A DNA stretch of 64,000 bases from Drosophila persimilis (Eukaryota > Arthropoda > Insecta > Diptera > Drosophilidae): contig NW_020825326.1 of the NCBI RefSeq assembly GCF_003286085.1, positions 124,001-188,000 on the forward strand, written 5' to 3'. This document shows, piece by piece, positions 54,315 through 64,000 of this stretch; position 1 is the first letter of the stretch; every line of letters begins with the position of its first letter. The translations under genes were made by a program, and so were the position numbers. The notes below the pieces were generated by a model, which was not told where the DNA came from, did not search any database, and worked only from the letters and a program-made list of their open reading frames with translations.

Positions 54315-54346
<32 letters not shown>
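54001..54346 (+). repeat. A/TAA-rich 3' tail of the non-LTR element
   Basis: (AAATA)n and (TAA)n stretches from 54010 to 54115, a short unique part, then an A run of about 38 at 54318-54346 where DINE-1 resumes. Confidence 0.75.
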
Positions 54347-54348
<2 letters not shown>

Positions 54349-55237
54349 CAGCAACTGGATATGGTCATTCTCTATGATTCTGCGTTTTTAGTTTTCTTAA
54401 ATCTGCAATATTGTGGATGCAACAGATTCTCGTCCTTTGTGGGGGCAGAAGGGGGTGGGGCGAAATTATGAGATATATGTTTTATAGTGAGATCTAACAG
54501 AAGTGCGGATACCAAATTTGGATACTCTAGCCTTAATAGTCTCTGAGATTTGTGGTTGCCCCAGATTTTCGTCCTTTGCGGGGGCGGAAGGGGGTGCGCC
54601 GAAATTTTTACACAAAACGGTCAAGGTCCGATATCACAGGAGTGTGGATACCAAATTTGGTTGCTCTAGCTCTTATGGGTTCTGAGATCCTTGAACTCAT
54701 ATTTTGCAATTGGCAAAACCGACCATGAAACCTGTGTGTTAGAGTGAGACAGAGCGGGAAAGAGTGAAATTGTTTTCGTGATTCTGGCTATAATAATTAT
54801 ACGATCTGGTTCAGATTTTGCATTCTAGAAGATAAAGTCATCTTCTACGATTCTGCGTTTTTAGTTTTCTCGTATCGTCGAAATTGTGAATGCCACAGAT
54901 TTTCGCCCTTTGTGGGGGCGGAAGTGGGCAGGGCAAAGTTTTGAAATATTTTTGTAGCAGTGACATATCACAGAAGTCTGGATACAAAACATCGTTGCTC
55001 TAGCTCTTATTGTCTTTGAGAACTAGGCGCTGAAAGGGACGGACAGACGGACAGACGGACGGACGGACGGACGGACAGACGGACAGACAGACATGGCTCA
55101 ATCTACTCGGCTATTGATGCTGATCAAGAATATATATACTTTATGGGGTCGGAAACGATTCCTTCTGGACGTTACACACATCCACTGTTACCACAAATCT
55201 AATATACCCCAATACTCATTTTGAGTATCGGGTATAA
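54347..55237 (-). mobile_element. DINE-1, 5' part (rest of the split copy)
   Basis: Continues the copy at 50692-50890: ATATGGTCATTCTC, several GGGGGCGGAAG segments and the GGACGGACAGAC tetranucleotide tract (55035-55090). It ends TTTTGAGTATCGGGTATAA at 55237. The flanking bases are exon 4 of the RING gene on both sides. Confidence 0.88.
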
Positions 55238-55345
55238 AAAGTGCCCATTTGCTCGAATTTTATTTCCCAAATTCAAATTATAAGCTTCTACTGAGCTCGT
55301 GGTTCTAGTTGACCTCTTAAACATGGATATGCTTTTTGGTCCCTC
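55238..55345 (-). pseudogene. Exon 4, first part (MULE C-terminal region)
   Basis: Acceptor TTTTATAG then GAGGGACC at 55345, phase 0. It encodes an RSTRTTSSVEAYN-type motif, typical of the stretch after the MULE core, and stops at the DINE-1 edge after NGHF. Confidence 0.75.
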
Positions 55346-55414
55346 CTATAAAATTAGGGTTAAAAATTAATAAGTAAAATACAACTCAATTATTAAACAA
55401 TAAATAAAATATAC

Positions 55415-55803
55415 CTTTTTAAGCCACTGTCTATTAAAATATTTTAAAAATGGAGAAAACAGCTTCTTATTTAAGTTTATTGCTTCGCCTTTTAGAAGGT
55501 AAAAGCGGCAAGTGAAAAAATTTCATAAATAGCATGTAAGCTTTCTTATTGCATTTCAGCGTATTTTCAAAACCACTCGATTGCTTGGCATTTTTCTTGC
55601 ATGCTTGAGTAAAATGAAACCAACAGGCGTAAAAATTCATGTTGGGATGCAGACCTTTTAACGCGTTACGCATTGCCTTTTCGTAATCTGATATAAAGGA
55701 TGCTCCTTTAAGGCAGCAAATGTTCGAGTCTATATATGTGAATAAGTGCTGATAACACAGCTCCGTTTTGCGAGTCATCAAAAAAAAAAACAAAAGGGGT
55801 TAT
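55415..55803 (-). pseudogene. Exon 3: MULE transposase core, second half
   Basis: Contains LMTRKTELCYQHLF, FISDYEKAM (second acidic residue) and ACWFHFTQACKK (the CxxH of MULE transposases). The T run after the acceptor is one base too long for the frame, and a second frameshift lies near 55500 before the FLKYFNRQWLKK end. Donor GTATAT at 55409-55414. Confidence 0.8.
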
Positions 55804-55865
55804 CTAATTAAAAAAAATTTTGGGTTAGAGTTAGTAAATAAAGTGTAGCATAAGAAGAAATTTAC

Positions 55866-56235
55866 CTTCTGAAAATATTTAATATAAATTATTAAAAGTT
55901 GCTTAAAATCTCCAAAAGGGCACACTTTAAATGTAGCATCAATTAAATAATGCCTATTATGCTCCGGAATGTTGGCTTGCATCAAGGTGATTACCTTGTC
56001 TGATGAAAATATGCAATAAGCAAACGAGCTCGATGCGTACACTTTTTTATAGAACTGATTTGCAGTATTTCCCTTGGTTATTCCAAAACGGTTCATAATA
56101 TTTTCGTCTTGAAAAGCTTCCAGAACATTCTATGCAGAAGATAGAGGCTTTGGCAAGAAAGGCTGTCTTTTTCTTTGCAAAGTGCGTTTGACAGAGTCAT
56201 AATTTATTTCAATCTCCGCTTCACCTTTTGTTTTC
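55866..56235 (-). pseudogene. Exon 2: MULE transposase core, first half
   Basis: Acceptor AATTAATTAG then GAAAAC. The two bases left from exon 1 plus G make a Glu codon and the frame then runs on. It contains NRFGITKG and YLIDATFKVCP with the first catalytic-type Asp. One stop, TAG, at 56130-56132. Donor GTAAAT at 55860-55865, phase 0. Confidence 0.8.
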
Positions 56236-56256
56236 CTAATTAATTGAATAGAAAAA

Positions 56257-57371
56257 CGAGGGGGAACGTTGTGAGTTGCTGCGGACACCGCAACTCTACA
56301 GTTATACCCGATACTAAGTCAGTATGGCTCTCCTCCGGCAGACGCCGCTAATATTAAACGACACGACAAAGACTGCGTGCGAGAGAGACAGAAAATCAGT
56401 CTGAGCGTGACGTCACGCGCTGCGTAGCCACTGCAAATTGATTTGTTTCCTTTGGCTATAAAAATGATCTGATCTGATCCAGATTCAGCAACCGGATAGA
56501 TATGGTCATTCTCTATGATTCTGCATTTTTAGTTTTCTCGAATCTGCAATATTGTGGATGCAACAGATTTTCGTCCTTTGTGTGGGCGGAAGGGGGTGGG
56601 GCGAAATTTTGAGATAAAGGTTTTATAGTGAGATCTAACAGGAGTGCGGATACCAAATTTGGTTACTCTAGCTTTAATAATCTCTGAGATTTGTGAATAT
56701 CCCCAGATTTGCATCCTTTGCGGGGGCGGAAGGGGGTGTGGCGAAATTTTGAAACAAACTCGTCTCGGTCCGATATATTAGGAGTGTGGATACCAAATAT
56801 GGTTGCTCTAGCATTTATAGTCTCTGAGATCTAGGCGCTAATGTTTTACTCTAAGCAAAGCCGCCTATGCTACCTGTGTGTTAGAGAGAGACAGGGCGAG
56901 AAAAAATGAAATTGTTTTCTTGATGCTGGCTATAATAGTAATACGATCCAATTCAGATTCTGCAGTCTAAAAGATATGGTCATTCTCTACGATTCTGCGT
57001 TTTTTGTTTTCTCGTATCTTTAAAATTGTGGATGCCACAGATTTTCGTCCTTTGTGGGGGCGGAAGTGGGCGGGGCAAAGTTTTGAAATATTTTGGTAGC
57101 AGTGACATATCACAGAAGTCTGGATCCAAAACATCGTTGCTCTGGCTCTTATAGTCTTTGAGCATTAGGCGCTGAAGGGGACGGACAGACGGACAGACGG
57201 ACGGACGGACAGACGGACAGACAGACATGGCTCAATCGACTCGGCTATTGATGCTGATCAAGAATATATATACTTTATGGGGTCGGAAACGATTCCTTCT
57301 GGACGTTACACACATCCACTTTTACCACAAATCTAATATACCCCAATACTCATTTTGAGTATCGGGTATAA
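56257..57371 (-). mobile_element. DINE-1, full copy in intron 1
   Basis: 1115 bp from CGAGGGGG (3' end) to GGGTATAA (5' end), with the same hairpin and a GGACGGACAGAC tract at 57180-57228. It lies 21 bp upstream of the exon 2 acceptor, so it adds intron length without breaking the exon. Confidence 0.9.
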
Positions 57372-57454
57372 TAATACATTATTCTGTGTGCATTTCTTGT
57401 CTGCTCGCATGCACATACATACATGTACACCTACTCATGTACATATTTATGTAC

Positions 57455-57660
57455 ATCAGGGGACGGCACGGCCAATGCTCGCAGACGGACTTCGAAACGA
57501 GCATTTACCGGTCAAAAACCGAGCGACGACCAAAGTCTCGCAAACGGACTTAAAGCGGGCATGATTCGCAAGAAACACCGGATCACGTAATAGAACATGA
57601 ACGATCATGTCAACGCGTTTGTAACAGTGGTCGGCAGCAACACAATAATACTTTTTGTTT
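57455..57660 (-). repeat. Second copy of the unclassified repeat
   Basis: Its complement matches 53035-53190: CATGTTCTATTACGTGATCC, TTTAAGTCCGTTTGCGAG and GACTTTGGTCGTCGC. It is in intron 1 and truncated relative to the other copy. Confidence 0.65.
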
Positions 57661-57731
57661 TAGTTTGACTTCTGTCAACGCACACAAACGCAATGTAATG
57701 TGTGCGTGCCGACCGCTGAAGTACATACATA

Positions 57732-58160
57732 TAGTGCCTCACAGCTTAAATGAACCAGATCACTTTTCAAACTTCAAACCCCTGTAAAAATCAATTGAGC
57801 AGTCCCATAAAAAAAATTTTAATACAATTCTGTTAAGATTTTACTTATCTTACCAACCAAAAAAAAAAAGTTCGATATTCTTCTCCGTTACCCCGCAAAA
57901 AGGAAAAAAACAAAATGCCCACTAGAAAACACCCCCACAGCCTATTTGGTTCAAATTCTCTTTGAACAAAATAAGCTGTGGGGTGGAAAAAGGCAGTATT
58001 TTTGTTATTTATTATTTAAAACGTCTTAGAAAAATGTTAAAAAATATAAGAAGTTCGTTTTGCTTGTCATTTGATTTTCATTGGTAAGTTTGATGGTTTA
58101 GAAGTTATGAAAATTTTAAATTTTTAACGTTCTTTGGTTCATTTAAGCTGTGAGCCACTG
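57732..58160. mobile_element. MITE with Tc1/mariner-like ends
   Basis: Terminal inverted repeats of about 28 bp (AGTGCCTCACAGCTTAAATG at left, CATTTAAGCTGTGAGCCACT at right), flanked by TA on both sides. There is no coding frame. The centre holds an imperfect hairpin, CCCCACAGC...AAATAAGCTGTGGGG-like, near 57930-57985. The TA duplication and CAGTG-type ends suggest a Tc1/mariner-derived non-autonomous element. Confidence 0.75.
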
Positions 58161-58221
58161 TACAAACATATGTAGCAAGGCAGTATGTACTATTAAAATT
58201 TCAATTAATATATTAACTTAC

Positions 58222-58511
58222 TCAGCAAGAACATCATTGAATACTTTTTTGGTGTCGAAATTGCTATTATTTTCGCACTTCAGTTTTATTTCACTAAGAG
58301 CACTGATTTTTTCCATTTCATCACTCTGAGGGCCATGGCTATGCACAACATATTCAGGATTTGAGTAAACTCTAGATTTGTCTGCACTTAAATAAACTCT
58401 GGCTTTACAGAATTTAACCCGGCTTATATATGTGGTTTCGCCTAGTTTTAATTGTTTGTTTTTTACATAAATTTGTTGCTCGCTGTTGCGTGACCTTCCA
58501 TCCATGGCCAC
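58222..58511 (-). pseudogene. Exon 1: FLYWCH-like zinc finger
   Basis: 97 residues from MAMDGRSRN. The segment LGETTYISRVKFCKARVYLS followed about 17 residues later by VVHSHGP fits the second half of FLYWCH fingers (C-x-AR...H-x-H), but the usual W-x-C before it is replaced by Ile-Ser. The metal site is thus incomplete. Donor GTAAGT at 58216-58221, two bases into a codon. Confidence 0.6.
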
Positions 58512-58552
58512 AATTATTAGTTATAGATGGAATTATGAATTATGCAGTCTAG

Positions 58553-58800
58553 TGTAAGTTAGGCTAGGGCAAAGCGGGAGCGCAATAAAAGCTCGCTCTC
58601 TCGCTCTTGGCGAATTCGCCCCGCTTTGCCACCGTAGGATAGCTAGAGTAAGAGATTTGAATTGTGAAGAAAATATAGTTGCTCGCCAACCTTGAAATAG
58701 ATCGAGCGTATCAAGTTTTTCGCCCCGCCAAATAAATAATTTAAATTACAGCCACCCAAAGTTTTCGGTAACTGATTAGAAAAACTCTTCTAATTTTTCA
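58553..58800 (+). repeat. BEL/Pao 5' LTR (proposed)
   Basis: 248 bp from TGTAAGTTAGG to ATTTTTCA. The end is set by the primer-site-like TGGCGCCCCCGGG that starts at 58801. It contains GCAATAAAAGC near 58590 and an inverted pair GGCAAAGCGGG / CCCCGCTTTGCC (58567 and 58619). The 3' LTR is not available for comparison. Confidence 0.6.
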
Positions 58801-59506
58801 TGGCGCCCCCGGGTGGACTGTAAAGTGAATTATAGGCAACAAAAAACAAGTGACAGTGACACAAGAAATTGCAGTATACATATGCAAACATATTCGTTGC
58901 CCGCGTCGTGTGTGTGTGCAATCGGCAATCAATTTTTGTAAAATATCATCGCGTCGGTCGCGCCAACAATAATTTTTGTGCAATTCTGCTACCGCCGAGG
59001 GATGCCCTGCGAAAAAGACAGGAAAGTAGCAGTTGGATTCAAAAATCCAAAAGAGGAATCAGAGGTATTTGTGCAGAAAATTGAAGGCTGAGCAAAAGAC
59101 ATTCAGATCTCTCTTTGAGGTGTCTTGTGCTGAAAACATTGCACATCGCCTTCAATTCTAGGCACAGACGTATGATACATATATAGTAGAGCTTGATTGC
59201 ATGCATTTTGTTAGTAATTGCATAAATATAACTAAAAACATAAATACATACATACATATCGACCCAAACAGACATACATATGTGAACCGCTATTTGGACG
59301 CAACAGTTATATGTACATACATACATACATCTTTCGTTTACTGCAATCACTGTCGTATATTGTTTTCGGCTGTTACTTGCAACAACTCTTTCCCTTGATA
59401 CCTCGTGCCTCAATTAAAATTCGTTTTCGATTATCGTTCTCGTTCAAAAATTTAAAATTAAAAAAAAAAAAAAAATAATAAATAAATAAATAAAAACACA
59501 ACCATT
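58801..59506 (+). other. BEL/Pao leader with candidate primer site
   Basis: TGGCGCCCCCGGGTGGAC at 58801-58818 is a candidate primer-binding site (it opens TGG directly after the LTR). The matching tRNA is not identified. The remaining 690 bp hold CATA-rich stretches and A-rich sequence before the gag ATG. I see no gene in it. Confidence 0.5.
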
Positions 59507-60286
59507 ATGGCAGAAAAAAGTAAACCCACTCTTGAAGACTTAAAGATTAAGCTCAAAAGTAGAGTAAAAAGCATTCGCCGCTTAGAGGATCGATTAGATC
59601 AAGGGTCGATTCCTTTGCAATTACCGGAATTACAATGTAGATTAGATTGTTTGAATGCTTCAATTGAAAAGGCTAACCATTTGCAGGAGCAAATCGAGGA
59701 TATAACAGGTGATGATGCATATGCAGCCGAGTTGGAAGAGCTGATAATTGTCACCAAAGGAAAGATAATGTCGCTTATCGCCGCCTTTGATGCAGCAAGC
59801 GAGACGAAGCCAGTGTCTTCTTCAGCCCCAACTCATGCTAGACTTCCGAAATTGGCATTACCCAAATTTAGTGGTAAACACTCGGAATTCAAAAATTTCA
59901 TTAGCCTTTTTGAAAGACTAGTCCATAGCGACAACAGCATACCGGTGATCGAAAAATTTAATCATTTGATTTCGTGCCTCTCTGATGAAGCATTAGGAAC
60001 AATAAAGGCGTTCCAAGTCACCGAGGCAAATTATGAAAAGGCCATGGCTGGCCTAAAACGAGTGTATGACAACGATTATTTGATTTTCACGAATAATATT
60101 TCCACATTGTTCAATCTGCCGAGAATGTCGCATCAATCTGCATCATCTCTAAGAACTCTAATCGATACTGTTTCGTCGATTTACGGATCGTTACTGTCGA
60201 TCGGAGATGATACAACAATTTCGAATGCAATGCTCATTCATCTCGTTTTACAGAGTCGACCCAGTGACGAAACAAAAGTGGGATGA
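59507..60286 (+). pseudogene. gag: BEL/Pao Gag, N-terminal part
   Basis: ATG at 59507 after CCATT. The N-terminal 90 residues are charged and helical. A capsid-like region follows, with LPKLALPKFSGKHSEFKNF and HLISCLSDEAL, typical of BEL/Pao Gag (retrotransposon gag domain DUF1759). The frame ends at 60286 because of an indel near 60255; the gag-pol frame continues in the reading frame from 60207. BEL elements normally have one continuous gag-pol frame, so this is a lesion. Confidence 0.85.
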
Positions 60287-63200
60287 ACAGCTTACTTATG
60301 AGAAGTTGCCGCTTTGGTCCGACTTTGAGAAAGTCTTGAATCGTCGATACCAGCATCTGTCTGCTGAAGAATCGACCAAGCCAAGGCAAGACAAAGTCAT
60401 GCCAAGCAAGCAACATAATCGCAGTTCATTTGCTTGTTCTTCCACTTCCACCAACAGTAGAACTCAGCAAACTTGTAGCTACTGCAATTCAGGAGACCAT
60501 GTAGTGTCGAATTGCCCTTCATTTTCGCGTCTCTCGGTGATGCAAAGGTTTGAGTTTGCTAAGTCGGCATCCCTATGTATTAATTGTCTGCGAAAAGGCC
60601 ACGCTGTTGTAAAATGCAAAGCCAATAAATGTCGAGTGTGCAGCCGCTCACATCATACATTATTGCATCGATACACAGTGTCGGCTAATAGTCTCGCGTT
60701 GCCACCACCCCAAGAGAGTCCTTCTCCTCCATCAAATCAGAATCAACTTTCCACGTCACATGTTTTGCATGCGACAGCGTTGGACAGGGTAATTCTGGCT
60801 ACGTCGATCGTAAGCGTCCGAACTAAGAGCGGTGAACACATTCTGGCCAGAGCTCTGCTCGACTCTGGATCACAAACCAATTTCATTACCGAGGACCTCG
60901 CTAATCGCTTACAGATCCGTAGAGAGGAGTCCTGTATTAACTTGCTTGGAATTGGTGAATCTAATTCTCAAGTAAAGGATAAAATACACACAGTGGTGAA
61001 GTCGCGAATAAATGGTAGTGAGTTCTCCTTTGATTTTTGGATCCTGAAATCAATTTCAGGTTATCACCCTGACCAGTCAGTGAATGTGACTGACTGGCGA
61101 ATCCCAGAGAACCTACCACTGGCAGACCCTTATTTCTACAAGCCACAAAGAATAGATATGTTAATTGGAGCAGAATCGTTCTTTGAATTATTAGCTGTTG
61201 GTCAAATTAAACAAGGTCCTGACTTTCCAACTCTTCAGAAAACCCTTCTTGGTTGGGTTGTGTCGGGAAAATATGTTTCCAGGAGTTCTGCTCCTCAAAT
61301 TACAAACAGTTTGAGTTGCAGTGAAGAGTTGCTAGTATCCATCGATAGGACCTTGAAAAAGTTTTGGTCACTGGAAGAAATGCCATCTACCAAGAAAATT
61401 GCCACACCTGAGCACAAGCTATGTGAAGAACACTATCGTAAGACGACTCAGGTACTATCATCAGGTCGGTTCGAAGTAAGGCTCCCGTTTAAATCAGATC
61501 CAAATTGTTTAGGCAACTCCTTTGAGGTTGCGAAACGGCGGTTTTTGTCGCTTGAAAGACGATTGCATCGTGACCCTGAGTTGAAGAAAATGTACTTGGA
61601 ATTCATGGAAGAGTACCTCTCCTTAGGTCATATGTCTCCTACTGACAATACGATTCCGTCTACTCCACACTACGTAATTCCTCATCAGTGTGTTCTGAGG
61701 CCCCAAAGTACGTCTACCAAGCTCCGAGTCGTGTTCGATGCTTCGTCCAAGACGTCCTCACAGGTGGCCTTAAATGACATTCTGATGGTGGGACCTACCA
61801 TTCAAGAGGAATTATACTCGACACTGCTCCGTTTCCGTCTGCACAGGTTTGCCCTGACTGCTGATGTTAAAAAGATGTATCGCCAAGTGATGGTGAACGA
61901 AGCAGATCGGCAGTTTCAGCTCATAGTGTGGAGAAGAGACCCTTCTGAATCCTTGAGATTATACAAGCTCAACACTGTAGCCTATGGGACTGGACCAGCC
62001 CCATCCTTAGCTATCCGGTGTTTGAAAAGGTTGAGTGAGTCTGCGAAGCTCTCATTCCCTAGAGCTGCTAACGTTATTGGGTCCGACTTTTACGTCGATG
62101 ACTTGTTGACTGGTGCTGCATGCGTAGAGGAGCTAAGGGCAATTAAGTCCGAAGTGTCTCAGGTTCTTCAGACCGCAGGGTTTGAGTTGACTAAGTGGTT
62201 TTCAAACTCACCCGAGATCACCGCATCTGAGAGCACAGCCAAACCCATAACAATCTCGGATTCAGAGTCGACAAAGGCGTTAGGAATCTCATGGTTACCT
62301 ACTGACGATGCCTTTAAGTTCAAAATTGACAATTCAGTTATGGGTCTCCGAGCGACAAAACGGAACATACTATCGGTGACATCAAAGTTGTTTGACCCCC
62401 TAGGTTTATTAAGTCCTATCGTTATAAAAGGCAAGATCCTATTGCAGGAGCTTTGGCTTAACAAACTAGATTGGGATGAGTCGATCCCGCTGCATTTGGA
62501 AACAGCGTGGAATAAGTTGAAAAATACACTATCTCAATTGGAAGACATATCCATATCTCGGTTTGTGTATTCCGATCCGATGTCACCGGTTCAAATACAT
62601 GCCTTTGCTGACGCCTCCATGAGAGCGTATGGAGCGTGCGTCTATATACGTAGCAGAACTGCAGAAGGTTTAAAAGTATCATTGTTGACTTCGAAATCCA
62701 AAGTAGCGCCGCTCAAGACCAAAACGCTCCCAAGGCTTGAGTTATGTGCCGCTCACCTTCTCGCAGATCTCTGTCACAGAATCAAGCCCCTATTAAACGT
62801 GCCCATTGAACGAGTCGTTTATTGGTCGGATTCAGAGGTAACTCTCCATTGGATCCGGTCTCATCCATCGTCGTTGTCGACTTTCGTTTCAAATAGAGTG
62901 GCTGAGATTCAAGAGTGGTCAGATGATGCTACGTGGCGGCATGTACCCACGAAACAGAACCCAGCAGATATTGTCTCAAGAGGTTGTGACGTCGACGAAA
63001 TCGTTCAGTCAATTTGGTTCGAAGGACCATCATTTCTGAAAGAGGAAGAAGAAAACTGGCCCAAGAACGCTCATTTCGAACACTCCGATGATCTTCAGCT
63101 GGAAAAGAGGAAGACTGCGGTCGGGCTGACCGCGGCTGTGCGAAGTTCGGAGCTGTTAGATGTCATCGAGGGATTCTCGTCACACCTCAAACTGCTTAGA

Positions 63201-63890
63201 GTGTTTGTGTATGTGTTCCGCTTTATAAGAAAATGTAAAGACCCAAGCCTAAAATTCGAAAAAACTATCTCACCGACCGAATACAATGAAGCCTTTTATA
63301 AAATTGTCGAAATCGTCCAGCATCACGAGTATCAAGGAGAAATCGAAAAGGTTAGGAAAGGATCTACAATTGGTCCTTGTCTTCAGCGGTTGAACCCATT
63401 CATCCATGAAGACACAGGGACTTGGTGTAACTTTTCGTTGTTGCGAGTGGGGGGGCGACTAGCTAAAGCTCCTATATCATACGATGCCAAGTTTCCTCTG
63501 CTTTTGACTAAGCGCTCGCAATTCGTGCGAAGCTATATTCGTCATCTGCACCATTCGAATTTTCATGTCGGCCCACGAGCACTTGTGAGCATCCTTCGAC
63601 AGAGCGTGTGGATAGTGAACGCTCAGGAGGTCTGCCGTCAGACAGTTCGATCATGTATGCGCTGTTTTAAATGCAAGCCTCGATTGCTGACGCAACTCAT
63701 GGGGAATTTACCCGCAGATCGACTCCGTGCTCTCCGCCCATTTTCAATTTGCGGCGTTGATTTTTGTGGACCATGTGCACACGACATTGAAAATTCGCGG
63801 AAGGCCCCCATACAAGTCATACATTGCGCTTTTTGTTTGTTTTGCGTCCAAGGCGGTTCACCTAGAAATAGTTTCCGATCTAACCACTGA
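60207..63890 (+). pseudogene. pol: BEL/Pao Gag end and Pol, main part
   Basis: The real sequence of this frame begins near 60255. Counting from 60207: CCHC-like knuckles at residues 90-103 (CSYCNSGDHVVSNC) and 124-137 (CINCLRKGHAVVKC), then CRVCSRSHHTLLH; aspartic protease LLDSGSQTNF (Asp 219); reverse transcriptase with ADVKKMYRQV and YVDDLL (629); RNase H with FADASMRAYGACVY (799-); a zinc-binding region ending CMRCFKC (1150); and the first integrase Asp in ICGVDFCGP. A frameshift near 63818 ends this frame at 63890. All core motifs are present, so the element is fairly young apart from two indels. Confidence 0.88.
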
Positions 63891-64000
63891 TTGTTTTTTG
63901 TTGGCTTTTCAAAGGTTCGTCGGGCGCCGAGGATATCCCCAAGTCGTTCATTGCGACAACGGGACGAACTTCGTCGGAGCGAGCCGCCATCTCAGGATCA
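63819..64000 (+). pseudogene. pol: BEL/Pao integrase, continuation (runs off the edge)
   Basis: After the frameshift the integrase reads on with YIALFVCFASKAVHLEIVSD and the second catalytic Asp in HCDNGTNFVGA, open to the last base of the window. The third residue (Glu) lies beyond. Confidence 0.85.

Larger units (their letters stand above)
50891..54346 (+). mobile_element. Non-LTR retrotransposon (CR1-like?), internally deleted, inside DINE-1
   Basis: 5' UTR 50891-51329, ORF1 51330-52277, ORF2 remnants 52398-54000, then an A/TAA-rich 3' region ending in about 38 A. The central RT domain is deleted near 52800, and a foreign repeat is inserted at about 53009-53488. It lies in DINE-1 between GGCTATAAAAA and TTCAGCAAC, with about 20 bp of DINE-1 missing at the site. 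Its 5' 1.75 kb was amplified in the tandem units. Confidence 0.82.
50063..58511 (-). pseudogene. FLYWCH-MULE transposase-RING gene (five exons, broken)
   Basis: Five exons join in consistent phase on the - strand and give about 570 codons: 58222-58511, 55866-56235, 55415-55803, 55238-55345 plus 50581-50691, and 50063-50503. In order they encode a FLYWCH-like Cys/His motif, a MULE-type DDE transposase core (IDATF Asp near 55939, FISDYE Asp near 55687, CWFHF near 55616-55625) and a C-terminal C3HC4 RING. FLYWCH with MULE is a known pairing in insect transposases and genes derived from them. The RING would suggest ubiquitin ligase activity; I do not know this combination. Damage: TAG at 56130, a one-base excess in a T run near 55785, a frameshift near 55500, and a DINE-1 plus non-LTR element inside exon 4. 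It may be an old transposon or a once-active host gene. Confidence 0.75.
58553..64000 (+). mobile_element. BEL/Pao LTR retrotransposon (cut by window edge)
   Basis: 5' LTR, a long leader, then gag and pol with BEL-specific motifs (YVDDLLTG in RT, LDSGSQTNF in protease, VHLE and HCDNGTNF in integrase). It lies 41 bp upstream of the RING-gene ATG, on the opposite strand, so it separates that gene from any promoter beyond. The 3' end is outside the window. Confidence 0.88.

Noticed and set aside
59201..59398. CATA-rich stretch upstream of BEL gag as a gene or telomere-like repeat
   Set aside because: Simple CATA repeats in the leader; no conserved frame and no telomeric motif.

Overview
The window looks like Drosophila heterochromatin at a degenerate rDNA unit. 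The genus is suggested by 28S rRNA carrying R1 and R2 at their specific target sites, DINE-1 (INE-1) helentrons, and errantivirus, Osvaldo/Ulysses-like and BEL/Pao LTR elements. I cannot name the species. Almost everything here is transposon or transposon-derived, and no intact ordinary host gene was found.

Layout, left to right. (1) 1-3086: the 3' part of an errantivirus on the + strand, with broken integrase, an open env frame and the 3' LTR, inserted in AT-rich rDNA spacer (3087-4465). (2) 4466-5723: the 3' part of 28S rRNA on the - strand, ending at the R1 target site. (3) 5724-38054: three R1 retrotransposons in tandem on the - strand, separated only by the 14-bp R1 target duplication. 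The middle R1 is split by an 18.3-kb LTR retrotransposon tandem (12208-30502, order LTR-body-LTR-body-LTR, flanked by CACT). Its middle LTR holds a DINE-1. (4) 38055-38128: exactly the 74 bp of 28S between the R1 and R2 sites, followed by a 5'-truncated R2 with its A-tail on the R2 cleavage site.

(5) 38373-52640: a block of short ATATCTCCG palindromes, then five tandem units of about 2.8 kb. Each unit holds the last exons of a RING-finger gene (-), the 3' end of a DINE-1 (-) and the 5' part of a non-LTR retrotransposon (+). (6) 50063-58511 (-): the apparent parent of those RING exons. It is a five-exon gene whose phase-consistent splice sites link a FLYWCH-like zinc finger, a MULE-type transposase core and a C-terminal RING finger. 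It is now broken by a DINE-1 inside exon 4 (itself split by the non-LTR element), a second DINE-1 and a MITE in intron 1, one stop codon and two frameshifts. (7) 58553-64000: a BEL/Pao element (5' LTR, leader, gag-pol with two frameshifts) running off the right edge.

The strongest candidates for something undescribed are the FLYWCH-MULE-RING gene with its amplified RING exons, and the LTR element whose Gag begins with a RING-H2 finger and carries a shared UAG inside its zinc knuckle. Nesting gives a relative history: 28S, then R2 and R1, then the LTR element in R1, then DINE-1 in that LTR; and separately MULE-RING gene, then DINE-1, then non-LTR element, then tandem amplification.
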